DNA from: CAYONZ01 sp964405465
GTDB taxonomy: Bacteria > Bdellovibrionota > Bdellovibrionia > Bdellovibrionales > JAMPXM01
NCBI GenBank assembly: GCA_964405465.1
Contig: CAYONZ010000004.1
Span: 49,645 to 113,644 of the forward strand
Reading direction: 5' to 3'
Length of the DNA: 64,000 nt
A program made the translations under genes and the position numbers. A model generated the notes under the pieces. That model saw only the letters and a list, made by a program, of their open reading frames with translations. It was not told the origin of the DNA and searched no databases. Below are positions 17,660 to 26,504 of the stretch, piece after piece. The number at the start of each line of letters is the position of its first letter. The stretch's first letter is position 1.

Positions 17660-18895
17660 ATGTCCAAAGGTTTTAAAATGCTGCTTACTGTGGCCTTTGT
17701 TTTCGATGGATTTTTCGCCTGGGGTGACGAGGGCAATAGATATTTAAGCATGGGTTCCAATTTAAACCAAAAAGCAGAGAGTAAGATTGACCCTAAAAAA
17801 AGTAAGAAGATCCAAATCGCCTATTTGGCCGGGTTTACAGGACGGGACCCGCACACTGCCAATGAGTTGTACCGTGGCATTGAAGTGTTTTTTGCCGAAC
17901 ATCCCGACGCTAAGTCGCGATTTAGTGTTGAAAAAATAGATACGGCCTCGACGATTAGTGGTGCCCTACAGGCTGTGAATCGAGCAAAAGAAATCGGATC
18001 TCAGCTCTTGATTGGACTTCACAATAGCGACGAGGCGATTGTTGCTGCCAAGTTAGTGGAACACACCTCACAGCTTTTATTTGCGCCATTTGCAAGTCAT
18101 CCGAAGGTCACTCTCGGGATGTCACACACATTTCGTTTTTGTTTCAATGATCATCAACAGGGTGAGCTTTTGGCGCAATTTGCTGTACAGAAATTGAAAA
18201 CCAAAAAAGTGGCGGTCCTATCGAATTCTGATTCAATTTATTCGGTGTTTTTGTCACAGGTCATTTCGGAGCAACTCAAGAAAAATCCAAAGCTTTTGGT
18301 AGTGAGTGACCTTATGTATAGCAATAGCGATTTGAAACAATCTGAGTTTGATTCCGTGTTGAGGAAATTGGACCCGGACCTTATTGTGATTCCAGATTAC
18401 ATTACCAGGGCTTCGATGCAGATGAAGTACTGGCACAAGGAACTTCCTAAGGCACGGTTTCTTGGTGGTGATGGTTTTGGCGGGAAGAAGATGTTTCAAG
18501 AAGTGATGGGACCAATTGAGGGGCTGGAGGTTTATTACTCAACCCATTGGCATGAGGATGTACCGACAAGTCGCGGAAAGAAATTTGCACAAAAGTATAG
18601 AACCCTTTATCCGACAGAAGACCCAACTAGTGGAGCGGCAATGACCTATGATGCTATCGAAATATTTGATCGTACGCTCGCTTTAGAGAAAATGAATAGT
18701 TCAAATTGGGATGCCGATCGATTGGGAAAAAGACTAAAAAAAATTCGGTTTCAATCCACATTGGGTGAGGTCAGTTTCGCTAAAAATGACAACTCTCCAC
18801 AAAAACCTCTGGTGATTGTTCGCTACGTTAATGGACGTCACGAATTTGAAGAGGTTTTTCCAAAACAGATGCATGAGTTCAGCTATGGAAAATAG
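17660..18895 (+). CDS. periplasmic substrate-binding protein, LivJ/Peripla_BP_6 type
   Basis: About 411 residues from an ATG at 17660, with a short signal peptide (MSKGFKMLLTVAFVFDGFFAWG). An ATG at 17678 has a better-placed AAAGG and is the alternative. The mature protein has the two-lobe type-1 fold pattern: KIQIAYLAGFTGRDPHTANELYRGIEVF, LLIGLHNSDEAIVAAKLVEHTSQLLFAPFASHP, FRFCFNDHQQGELLAQFA, KKVAVLSNSDSIYSVFL. No ABC permease or ATPase gene is nearby. The following gene is a hybrid kinase that overlaps the end of this one, so it probably serves as a sensor subunit rather than a transporter. Confidence 0.85.
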   Translation: MSKGFKMLLTVAFVFDGFFAWGDEGNRYLSMGSNLNQKAESKIDPKKSKKIQIAYLAGFTGRDPHTANELYRGIEVFFAEHPDAKSRFSVEKIDTASTISGALQAVNRAKEIGSQLLIGLHNSDEAIVAAKLVEHTSQLLFAPFASHPKVTLGMSHTFRFCFNDHQQGELLAQFAVQKLKTKKVAVLSNSDSIYSVFLSQVISEQLKKNPKLLVVSDLMYSNSDLKQSEFDSVLRKLDPDLIVIPDYITRASMQMKYWHKELPKARFLGGDGFGGKKMFQEVMGPIEGLEVYYSTHWHEDVPTSRGKKFAQKYRTLYPTEDPTSGAAMTYDAIEIFDRTLALEKMNSSNWDADRLGKRLKKIRFQSTLGEVSFAKNDNSPQKPLVIVRYVNGRHEFEEVFPKQMHEFSYGK

Positions 18896-20876
18896 CAATA
18901 GACCTGTGCTCGATACTCACAAAAACTCGGAAAAAGAAATAGACCAAACTATAAATATCGAATCGATCATTCGGTCTCGGCAGAAAATTTTAATTGGCTT
19001 TTTTGTTTTGAGTTTGAGCTTAGTTTTTGTGTTGGCACAGGAGCTGGTGTTGAATCTTGAAAGAGATTTAACTGAGTATCGAGTGACACTCTGGGTTCGT
19101 GAAATCAAACCAAGAGTTGAAGAACTTTTGTTTGTTGAAAACTCTTATGCTATTCGAGGCTTGGTAGAAGAGCTGGTCAAAAAAAATCTTCGGGATCGCA
19201 TCGATTCGTTGCAAATATATGATCATGAGGGGCGGCCCCTGGTTGGAATTCGTGATCGGGAGGTTTCGGCCTCTGTTAACACTGAGTTGCTTCAACCTGA
19301 AATGCGACCTCAGTCTTGGGTCGTTGAGAAAAAACCATTTTCGGGACAGGTGAAATTTAGCGGACCGCTTGATTTTGCGGAAAGGCGTTTAGGATACATC
19401 AGCATTCATGCCAATTCGCCACACCGTTCGCTTCGGCTTTTGTCCTTTTACACGCTGGTGATTTGCTTGGCTCTGCTTGGGCTGTATCTTTTGTTGCAGC
19501 GATCTTTGATGCAAAAGATTCGTAGCGATGTCACTCTTCCTCTTAAAAAACTATCAGAGGCCTTTAAACAAACAGATATTGAGGCCTTGAATCTTTCTTC
19601 CTCAAATGAACTTAGAACTTCGTCGTCGATGGAGATAAAAGATCTTTTTATGCAGTTTCGCGGTCTATTGGAGAGGCTTCAAAATCTACAAAAAGTGCGT
19701 GAAAATGAAATCAAATATGTGGTCGCAGGTCAAATCGCGGCACAGGTTTCCCATGATATCCGGTCACCACTTTCGGCACTCAATATGGTGGTACAAAACC
19801 TTTCGGAGGGCGAATTGTCTGGAGAGAAACGTATCTTGATCGTGAATGTCTCCAAGCGAATTCAGGATATCGCAAACTCACTGCTCGCAAAAACTCGGGT
19901 AGATTCGAGTTCCGCTGATAAAGACTTCTTAGTAGCAGGTGCGCCGCCTATAGGGGGCTCATCTGCGGTGACAGCGCCTTTCTATGGCCAACTTGCTCGT
20001 GATAGTCAGATCGGGCGCCAAGCTCTGCATGCTTACGAACTGATGCTAGAGAGCCTGGCCGAAAAACAACAAGAAGCCCAGGGAAAACAAATTAAAAAAA
20101 ATCTTGAGGCGATATTCGGTGCCTTTGTGATGATTAATCCAGTTGAATTCTATCGTGTGATGTCGAATTTATTAAACAATGCTCTTGAGGCCATCGATGG
20201 CGAAGGATTAGTTGAGATTCAAACCAGATTGTACTCTAAGGAAATTTCAGTGACCATCATTGATAACGGCTGCGGCATTTCTTCAGAGGTTTTGAAAAAA
20301 CTTGGCTCGGCCCCGCTCACACATGGCAAAGAAAATGGCAATGGTTTGGGATTTTTGCACGCCAAGCAAACAATTGAGCGATGGGGAGGCCGGTTGACGG
20401 TTCAGAGTCGAATCGGCATGGGAACAATGGTCACGTTGACTGTGCCTGTCGTTACAGCACCATCTTGGTGGGTGGGGCGTTTGAATCTGCAAGAATTTAA
20501 AAAAATTATCTTAGTTGATGATGAGTCATTTGAACGGGCGAAATGGCGCCAGAAATTCGCCGAGCAAGCTCCAGATCTTGTCGACAAGATTGTTGAATTC
20601 GCTTCACTTGCGTCTGTTCAGGAGTATTTTTTGCACCACAAAGATTTGCAGTCTTACGCCGTTTTGATGGATCATAATTTCGCGAAAGAGACAGAGTTGG
20701 GGCTTGATGTCTTACAAAAGTTTCCGGAATTGGGAATGAGAATTTTAGTAAGTCACCAGGCACGCAATACCGATATCCAGGCAAGATGTGAGGTGGCCCA
20801 TATTGGTTTAGTGGACAAAGAGTTTATGGTGCGAATTCCAATTCAAGGTGGAGCTCAAGATGTACACTGTACGTGA
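18873..20876 (+). CDS. hybrid sensor histidine kinase with C-terminal receiver-like domain
   Basis: About 667 residues. It has a first membrane helix (ILIGFFVLSLSLVFVLAQELVL), a periplasmic segment of about 135 residues and a second helix (FYTLVICLALLGLYLLLQR). A linker leads to the H-box QVSHDIRSPLSALNMVV, N-box NLLNNALEAIDG, G1 IDNGCGIS and G2 GNGLGFLHA. The C-terminal 115 residues look like a receiver: IILVDDESFER and the likely acceptor Asp in YAVLMDHNF, with a Lys in GLVDKEF. ATG 18885 is an alternative start; both overlap the binding-protein gene. It probably reads the upstream binding protein. Confidence 0.88.
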   Translation: MSSAMENSNRPVLDTHKNSEKEIDQTINIESIIRSRQKILIGFFVLSLSLVFVLAQELVLNLERDLTEYRVTLWVREIKPRVEELLFVENSYAIRGLVEELVKKNLRDRIDSLQIYDHEGRPLVGIRDREVSASVNTELLQPEMRPQSWVVEKKPFSGQVKFSGPLDFAERRLGYISIHANSPHRSLRLLSFYTLVICLALLGLYLLLQRSLMQKIRSDVTLPLKKLSEAFKQTDIEALNLSSSNELRTSSSMEIKDLFMQFRGLLERLQNLQKVRENEIKYVVAGQIAAQVSHDIRSPLSALNMVVQNLSEGELSGEKRILIVNVSKRIQDIANSLLAKTRVDSSSADKDFLVAGAPPIGGSSAVTAPFYGQLARDSQIGRQALHAYELMLESLAEKQQEAQGKQIKKNLEAIFGAFVMINPVEFYRVMSNLLNNALEAIDGEGLVEIQTRLYSKEISVTIIDNGCGISSEVLKKLGSAPLTHGKENGNGLGFLHAKQTIERWGGRLTVQSRIGMGTMVTLTVPVVTAPSWWVGRLNLQEFKKIILVDDESFERAKWRQKFAEQAPDLVDKIVEFASLASVQEYFLHHKDLQSYAVLMDHNFAKETELGLDVLQKFPELGMRILVSHQARNTDIQARCEVAHIGLVDKEFMVRIPIQGGAQDVHCT

Positions 20877-21390
20877 AGGAACACTCAAAGACCGCGATGC
20901 CGTGGGTGAAATGTATCGCCGCGTGGCCGAAATTCGTGGTGGAATTGCCCGTGAGGCTGATGAGATTTCTCATGATTGGTTAGATCACTGGATGCATCGA
21001 TCATTGAAGTCTGGCGTGTGGTTGGTGGCTGAGTCCGCACCCGATGGGACAGTCCAAAAAAACACAAGGCCTGAGTTATTGGGCAGTGTGCATGCCTATG
21101 AACTGGAACCTCGAGTGTTTTCTCATGTGCTAGGGCAATTGACCATTGCCGTCGAACCCTTGGCGCAGGCAAAAGGTGTCGGGCGTTTGCTCTTCACAAG
21201 TTTTTTGCAAAAGGTGCGAAGCGAGCGTCCAAATATTCAGAGAGTGGAGTTAATGGCTCGTGAGTCAAATGTGCGAGCCATCGCATTTTACCAGAAGATT
21301 GGCTTTAAGATCGAAGGCCGACTTGAACGCCGAATTAAAAGTGTGGGCGATGGGTATGAGGCCGACATTTCGATGGCCTGGTTTCGATGA
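20860..21390 (+). CDS. GNAT-family N-acetyltransferase
   Basis: 176 residues, cytoplasmic. The acetyl-CoA motif appears as LTIAVEPLAQAKGVGRLLFTSFLQKV, and the C-terminal NVRAIAFYQKIGFKIEGRLERRIK is typical of GNAT enzymes acting on small amines or protein N-termini. The ATG at 20860 follows AAGGTGGAG by 7 bases and lies inside the end of the kinase gene, so translation is likely coupled. Substrate not predictable. Confidence 0.85.
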   Translation: MYTVREGTLKDRDAVGEMYRRVAEIRGGIAREADEISHDWLDHWMHRSLKSGVWLVAESAPDGTVQKNTRPELLGSVHAYELEPRVFSHVLGQLTIAVEPLAQAKGVGRLLFTSFLQKVRSERPNIQRVELMARESNVRAIAFYQKIGFKIEGRLERRIKSVGDGYEADISMAWFR

Positions 21391-21433
21391 TGATGCCACG
21401 CCCATGACGGGTAGATCATGACGAAGTTATCTT

Positions 21434-22084
21434 TTAGATTACGGTCCATGTGGCTGAGCTATAGCCGACGATTTCACACTTCAAGTGATCACCACTCGCG
21501 ATGAGACCCACTCCAGGTGGGGTCCCTGTGAACAGAGCATCCCCAGCGACAACCGGAAAGTTTTGCCAAATATATTGTGCAAGTTCCGAAATTGCGAAAA
21601 CCATCTCGCTCATTTTTCCGCTTTGCACGAGCTGGTTGTTTTTGTGGAGACGTATTTCAAGATCTGGCCAATCTGTTCCATCAGCATTCCATGAAGAAAT
21701 GTCGATCCAGGGGCCGAGAGGAGCAGAATCTCTAAAGCTTTTCGACAAGGTCCAGGGATGCCCCATTTTTTTGAGTTCGATTTGTACGTCGCGTATGGTG
21801 AGATCAAGGCCAATCGCCATGGCATCAAATTTACCTTGATCATTGAAACGCAAAACCAGCTCAACCTCATGATGAACATCTTGAGAAAACTGCGGTAGGC
21901 GAATTTGACCTGAAGTTTGACGTTCGGTATTTCGTAAATTTTTTGGAGATTGAGCTTCGTTGCAGGAGACAATACAAGATCCCGCCTTAAGAAAAATCAT
22001 GGGTCGAGTTGTGGGGACCTCATGGCCAAGTTCTTTCGCATGTTCTCGGTAGTTGCGGCCCACGCACCAAAGATTTTGAGTCAT
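21434..22084 (-). CDS. fumarylacetoacetate hydrolase-family protein
   Basis: 216 residues, the size of single-domain FAH proteins such as acylpyruvases. The start MTQNLWCVGRNYREHAKELGHEVPTTRPMIFLK is typical. The metal-binding and active-site region is seen in HHEVELVLRF (the E-x-E pattern), GLDLTIRDVQ and GDALFTGTPPGVG. It probably cleaves C-C bonds in acylpyruvates or decarboxylates oxaloacetate; which one is not decidable here. Its start overlaps the phosphatase stop by 4 bases. Confidence 0.9.
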   Translation of the reverse strand: MTQNLWCVGRNYREHAKELGHEVPTTRPMIFLKAGSCIVSCNEAQSPKNLRNTERQTSGQIRLPQFSQDVHHEVELVLRFNDQGKFDAMAIGLDLTIRDVQIELKKMGHPWTLSKSFRDSAPLGPWIDISSWNADGTDWPDLEIRLHKNNQLVQSGKMSEMVFAISELAQYIWQNFPVVAGDALFTGTPPGVGLIASGDHLKCEIVGYSSATWTVI

Positions 22085-22584
22085 TTGTTTTCCTTTTGAT
22101 GACGTATCAATTTCCAGTTTTTTCGTCCTTGGTGGTTTGAGATCGCGAAACTTCGATACTCCGCTGCTTGAAAGGGCATGGCGAGATCATCGTCGTTGTC
22201 ACTAGATGGAATAATGGTCATGGCTTCTTCGAGCCAATCCATATGGCTGCAAATGTAGATCACATCGTTTACCTGGTAGGCATCCTGTAAAGGTAATAGA
22301 AAGGCCTCAATTCGTTCCAAAAAATCAGCGACGCGCTCATGGTTCTTGCGTTCATCAAGTTCTTCAGTGACTTGAATTGAAATCTGCAGGGCTCGCGCAA
22401 GTGGCAACATCGTTTCTGACGTTCGTTTTTTTGGCGAACAAAAAATCTGTGTGGGCCGAGGCAAGACCCCGGTATTCACTAGGCGCAAAATTTCCTCGGC
22501 CTCTGCTTGTCCTTGAACACTCAGGCCGGGGTTGGCATCAAAAGACCGTTCTTTGGTTGCGTGTCGAAAAAGAATAGCATGCAT
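22081..22584 (-). CDS. SixA-like histidine phosphatase
   Basis: 167 residues. The start at 22584 (MHAILFRHATKERS) puts the family's RH motif at residues 7-8 and follows AAGAG. The second catalytic His is in YICSHMDWLEEA. Short histidine phosphatases of this kind remove phosphate from phosphohistidine or small metabolites. It sits divergently, 47 bases from hslO, and is coupled to the FAH gene. Target unknown. Confidence 0.82.
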   Translation of the reverse strand: MHAILFRHATKERSFDANPGLSVQGQAEAEEILRLVNTGVLPRPTQIFCSPKKRTSETMLPLARALQISIQVTEELDERKNHERVADFLERIEAFLLPLQDAYQVNDVIYICSHMDWLEEAMTIIPSSDNDDDLAMPFQAAEYRSFAISNHQGRKNWKLIRHQKENK

Positions 22585-22631
22585 GGGTTTTATCTCTTGC
22601 CTCGCCTGATTGATCTCATTATTTTGACTGT

Positions 22632-23528
22632 ATGGGAAATTCACCACGTGTTCAAAAGTTTTTGACTGAAGATTTAACCATCAGGGCCTCGGCCGTGATT
22701 GCGACGCAAGTTGTTGAGGAAATGCGAACGCTTCAGCACACCTATCCAATTCCTACGGTCGCAGTTGGTCGGACGATGATCGGTGCTCTCTTGATGGCGA
22801 GTCAACTGAAACAGGACCAAGAGGTTTCGCTTTTTTTTCAAGGCAATGGCCCTTTGCAAACGATTTTTGCTGAGGCTTCATTTGAAGGAAAAACTCGAGC
22901 CTACACGGCTAACCCGCAGTTTCAGTCTGATATCGGAGAAAAGATTTACGTTGGACCAGCTATCGGTATTGGACTTTTGACCGTGACCCAATTTGTTCCG
23001 ACACAAACCACTCCCCAAAAAGGAACGGTGATTATTCGCACTGGTGAGATTGGTGATGATATTGCTTTTTATCTAGATCAATCTTTTCAGATTCCATCGG
23101 TGGTCGCGCTAGGTGTGCAGCTAGATGTCTATGGCAAAGTCGAGGCTGCAGGAGGCGTGTTGATCGAATTGATGCCGGGTGCAGATGAGGCCTCGATTGG
23201 TCTTATTGAAAAACGGGTTCAGGCGGCTCTGCCTGTAACTCAGCAGATTTTATCGGGTGCTGCCCCGATTGATTTGGTGAAGAGCTTTCTTGCTGATTTT
23301 AAATTGATTGAATTGGAGCACGACTATCCGATTAAGTATGAGTGTCGATGCAATGTGGAGCGGGTGAAACGCTCGCTCACTTTATTGGGTCTCGATGAAA
23401 TAGATGAAATCTTAAGTGAGAATAAGCCTGTCGAGGTCACCTGTGAGTTTTGTGGTCGCAAGTATGAGGTGCCTCCCGCCGATGTAGCTGAGATCAGGCA
23501 GAAGCTCTATCGCAATTCCCTCAACTGA
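22632..23528 (+). CDS. hslO: redox-regulated chaperone Hsp33
   Basis: 298 residues. Holdase activated by oxidation and unfolding in the cytoplasm. The N-terminal domain begins TIRASAVIATQVVEEMR and contains GRTMIGALLMAS. The C-terminal zinc centre is complete: ECRCN (CxC) and CEFCG (CxxC), the four cysteines of the redox switch. It converges with the dehydrogenase gene. Confidence 0.94.
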   Translation: MGNSPRVQKFLTEDLTIRASAVIATQVVEEMRTLQHTYPIPTVAVGRTMIGALLMASQLKQDQEVSLFFQGNGPLQTIFAEASFEGKTRAYTANPQFQSDIGEKIYVGPAIGIGLLTVTQFVPTQTTPQKGTVIIRTGEIGDDIAFYLDQSFQIPSVVALGVQLDVYGKVEAAGGVLIELMPGADEASIGLIEKRVQAALPVTQQILSGAAPIDLVKSFLADFKLIELEHDYPIKYECRCNVERVKRSLTLLGLDEIDEILSENKPVEVTCEFCGRKYEVPPADVAEIRQKLYRNSLN

Positions 23529-23538
23529 GCTTGGCACC

Positions 23539-23561
23539 GAGTCTTCGTTTGATGAGGACTC
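23539..23561. terminator. hairpin between convergent hslO and icd
   Basis: Stem GAGTCTTC/GAGGACTC (7 Watson-Crick pairs and one G-T) with a 7-base loop, lying 10 bases after the hslO stop and immediately before the end of the facing gene. There is no U-tract on either side, so termination is only plausible. Confidence 0.4.
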
Positions 23562-23564
23562 ACC

Positions 23565-24552
23565 TTAGAGATAACTAATAAGTTTATCTGTAAAACTGAT
23601 GGTTGAACCTTTGCCGCCTAAATCACCTGTGAGATCTTGTTTGTTGGCCAGTGTTTTCACCAGGGCTTTCATAATCGCATCGGCTTTTTGTGCTTCACCT
23701 AAATGCTGCAAAAGCATGACGGCTGATTGCAGAAGAGCTGTTGGATTGGCTTTGTTTTGGCCCGCGATATCTGGCGCTGAGCCATGAACAGCCTCGAAGA
23801 TCGCAGCTTTTGAACCAATATTGGCGCCAGGAACCACGCCAAGGCCTCCCACCAAACCAGCGCAAAGATCGCTCAAAATGTCGCCATAAAGGTTTTCTGT
23901 TACGATCACATCGAATTGCTCTGGGCGAGTGACCAGTTGCAAGCAACAGTTGTCGACAATCACGTTGCGAAAACTAATTTCAGGATAAAGTTTGGCAATC
24001 TCCTCGGCCACACGCAAAAACAATCCGTCAGAGAGTTTCATAATGTTGGCCTTGTGAACGACGGCGACTTCTTTGCGTTTTTGTTGGCGCGCATACTCGA
24101 ACGCATAGCGAACAATTCGTTCAGACCCTTTTCGCGTGATGCGTTTGATACTTNNNNNNNNNNATCTGTCGCTCTTCGCCTGTGTAAAGATCTTCAGTGT
24201 TTTCACGAATGATCGTGAGGTCTACTTTTTCGTAGCGGGTGGGAAGATTCGGTAGATTTTGAACGGGTCGCACATTGGCATAGAGATCGAATTTCTGTCG
24301 AAGCGTCACATTGAGGCTTTTGAATCCTCCGCCAATCGGTGTGGTAATGGGCCCCTTAAGTGCCAGCCCATGTGTTTCAATAGATTGTAAGGTATCCTCT
24401 GGTAGGAGTTCTCCGGTTTTTTCGAGTGCGGGAAGGCCAGCTTGTTTTTCGATGTATTCAAGTGGTGAGTGCACGGCTTTGAGAATGCGTACCACTTGAG
24501 TCATGATTTCAGGGCCAATACCATCACCAGGGATAATTACCAGTTTTTTCAT
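23565..24552 (-). CDS. icd: NAD-type isocitrate dehydrogenase, interrupted by assembly gap
   Basis: TCA-cycle enzyme converting isocitrate to 2-oxoglutarate. The start MKKLVIIPGDGIGPEIM and the segment LNVTLRQKFDLYANVRPVQNLPNLP, with RENTEDLYTGEERQ, point to the IDH3-like branch rather than isopropylmalate dehydrogenase. After the N run the frame resumes at SIKRITRKGSERIVRYAFEYAR, then ENLYGDILSDLCAGLVGGLGVVPGANIG and EAVHGSAPDIAGQNKANP. The two halves are in different frames only because the 10 Ns do not match the true gap length. I treat it as one intact gene, probably missing a handful of codons. Confidence 0.88.
24154..24163. other. assembly gap (10 N)
   Basis: Run of ten undetermined bases inside the isocitrate dehydrogenase gene. 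The reading frame differs on the two sides, so the real number of missing bases is not 10. It marks this sequence as a scaffolded draft. Confidence 0.98.
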
Positions 24553-25062
24553 GCGAGCTACCTTAATTGTAAGTGTATCTAGTTGCAAGAAACCTATCGG
24601 AAATTGCTCTGGAATTCTTCAATAATTTAACTTATTTGACTGAGGGTGATCCAAAGCATTGCAAGGTCTTGGCTCCGTGATGGCGAGAGACAGTGTTCGC
24701 GTGCAACGATTTGAGGCGTGCTCGAGCAAGTGTTTTGTTTTTGCAACAATCAGATCATGAGACCACGGGTTTCGTGGAATCTAGATTTATCTTTTTAAGA
24801 TAGATTAGGGGCTAGACTCTCGAAATATTCTCGTTCAGAATGAGACAGTGGTGTTGTCTAAGATCTAGTTGCTTGATTTGAGTTGAAGTTCTAACTGAAC
24901 CAGGCAAGGGGTAATAAGAGTAGAGTATTGAAGCATCAATACTTTCGATGGTGCTAATCTGTGCAGCATTTGGTGGCGGAGTTCCGTAGGTTTATTGAGA
25001 GTTCAGCCTCTGATTGAACTTGGAATTGCCAATGGTCATTTTTTGGGGAGAGTCCATTTGTT
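24553..25062. other. intergenic region upstream of the PhoB-type regulator
   Basis: About 510 bases between divergent genes. It holds no open frame worth calling. The clearest structure is a perfect inverted repeat AGTATTGA-AGCA-TCAATACT at 24924-24943, which could be an operator for a dimeric regulator or a small RNA hairpin. The ATG of the downstream gene follows GGGGAGAG. Confidence 0.45.
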
Positions 25063-25734
25063 ATGAAAATTATGATTGTGGAAGATGAACAGGGGATTCG
25101 CGATATTTTAATCAGCATACTCAAGGACGAGGGCTTTGACGTCGTGGCACTTGAAGATGGGATGCGCGTTCTTGAGGAACTCAAAACACATCGTCCTTCG
25201 ATTTTATTACTTGATCAGATTTTACCTGGAAAATCTGGCGTCGAAGTGGTGAAAGAACTTCGATCGAGTCAGGAGTTTCGTTGGCTGCCGATTATAATGG
25301 TCACGGGACTTTCGGGGGAAGATGACAAAGTGGCGGCTCTGGAGTTGGGTGCGGACGATTATGTGACAAAGCCTTTCTATCCGAAGGAATTGGCTGCCCG
25401 AATTAAGTCATTGGCTCGTCGAACTGAGTCAGATAAGCAGGCGAAGGCTGTGGCTTACCGCGATTTGCAGATCGACTTCAATGCCCATCGAGTGGTGCTC
25501 GAGGGACAAGAGCTTGCTTTGACCCTGACTGAATTTAAAATCTTAAGTGAACTACTTAAAAAAAGTGGGCAGGTTTTAACGCGTGAAAAGCTTCGTGAGT
25601 ATGCATTGGGAAATCTCAATGTGACGGATCGAACGATCGATGTGCATATGGCGAGCCTGCGAAAAAAATTGAATAATTATGGCGATTACATCGAGACCGT
25701 TCGTGGTGTTGGTTATCGCTTTGCCACCAACTAA
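25063..25734 (+). CDS. PhoB/OmpR-family response regulator
   Basis: 223 residues. The receiver has VEDEQ, Asp51 (ILLLDQILPG), a Thr in MVTGLSGEDD and Lys103 in DDYVTKPFYPKEL. The winged-helix domain includes LTLTEFKILSELLKKSGQVLTREKL and the C-terminal ETVRGVGYRF. No kinase gene is adjacent, so it is an orphan in this window. The preceding and following spacers are unusually long. Confidence 0.94.
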   Translation: MKIMIVEDEQGIRDILISILKDEGFDVVALEDGMRVLEELKTHRPSILLLDQILPGKSGVEVVKELRSSQEFRWLPIIMVTGLSGEDDKVAALELGADDYVTKPFYPKELAARIKSLARRTESDKQAKAVAYRDLQIDFNAHRVVLEGQELALTLTEFKILSELLKKSGQVLTREKLREYALGNLNVTDRTIDVHMASLRKKLNNYGDYIETVRGVGYRFATN

Positions 25735-26504
25735 AAGGCAGGCATCGGGAGGGTTTGGCCCTCCGCGCTTGGTTGGTAGGATTTGTAGGTAGGTCAGGTA
25801 GCTCCCGAATGGACCCCCGATCGGGGGAGGAGCTGGCGAGTCTCAATATGATACATGAGCAAATGCTGGGCCAACGGCTATGGTGGCATTTTACCTGGAG
25901 AAATTCAAAAACTTCTGTCCGAGATTCGGGAATTGGGTCCATCGGACCAGGTGCGGTTTGTTTTTGGAGCCGTTTTGTCTTGAGGAGAGAAAGTTTCACT
26001 TATAGGTCCTATAGACGAGGTCATGTGTCGTTTAGGCCCCTATCGACTAGGACCTAAAGACACGACTCGGATCAAATCACATCATATCCTTCGATCTTTT
26101 GACTCCCGAGGGTGGTTTTGCTTTTTCAGATCTGTTTTTCAATCAGGACCCTAGAAAGTTCAGAGGCTGCACTTGCGGCGATCAAGCCCAGTTTATGGCT
26201 TGGCCCTGTTGAAGATTTGAACGCATCTAAATGCCGAACAAAAACAAGAACCTAGATCTCTTCAAGAGGGGACGGAGCTGATCTCTTGTGGGAAAGTTGG
26301 ACATTTCTATTTTTTGACCCAGTTGTGGCTTGGAGTTAAAAGATGTGTAAAATCAATAAGATAGAAAACAGTCTTCAGGTGGATCTGGCGGCACTTTAAT
26401 TGAAAATCAAGAAATTGAGCTTTGGAGTTGAAGCTCAATAGGTCTTTACTGTTCGCAATCAAATTCACTCGCAGTGAGACTTTGGTTGCATGAAAGGCAT
26501 GGGA
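25735..26504 (+). ncRNA. possible structured non-coding RNA region
   Basis: 770 bases without a convincing gene but with many inverted repeats. They include GGAGGG/CCCTCC (25748-25764), the palindrome CCCCCGATCGGGGG (25814-25827) nested in AGCTCC/GGAGCT (25800-25834), and around 26003-26070 two stems that share bases: TAGGTCCTA with TAGGACCTA (26003-26011 and 26048-26056), and GTGTCgTTTAGG with CCTAAAGACAC (26025-26036 and 26053-26063). Competing stems are typical of riboswitches or attenuators. A 42-codon frame at 25855-25983 (starting MSKCWANGYGG) is possible but has no ribosome site. No known RNA family is recognised. Confidence 0.35.

Noticed and set aside
25755..26057. 100-codon frame after the PhoB-type regulator
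   Set aside because: Arg/Ser/Gly-rich with no ribosome site and no recognisable domain; the region reads better as non-coding with inverted repeats.
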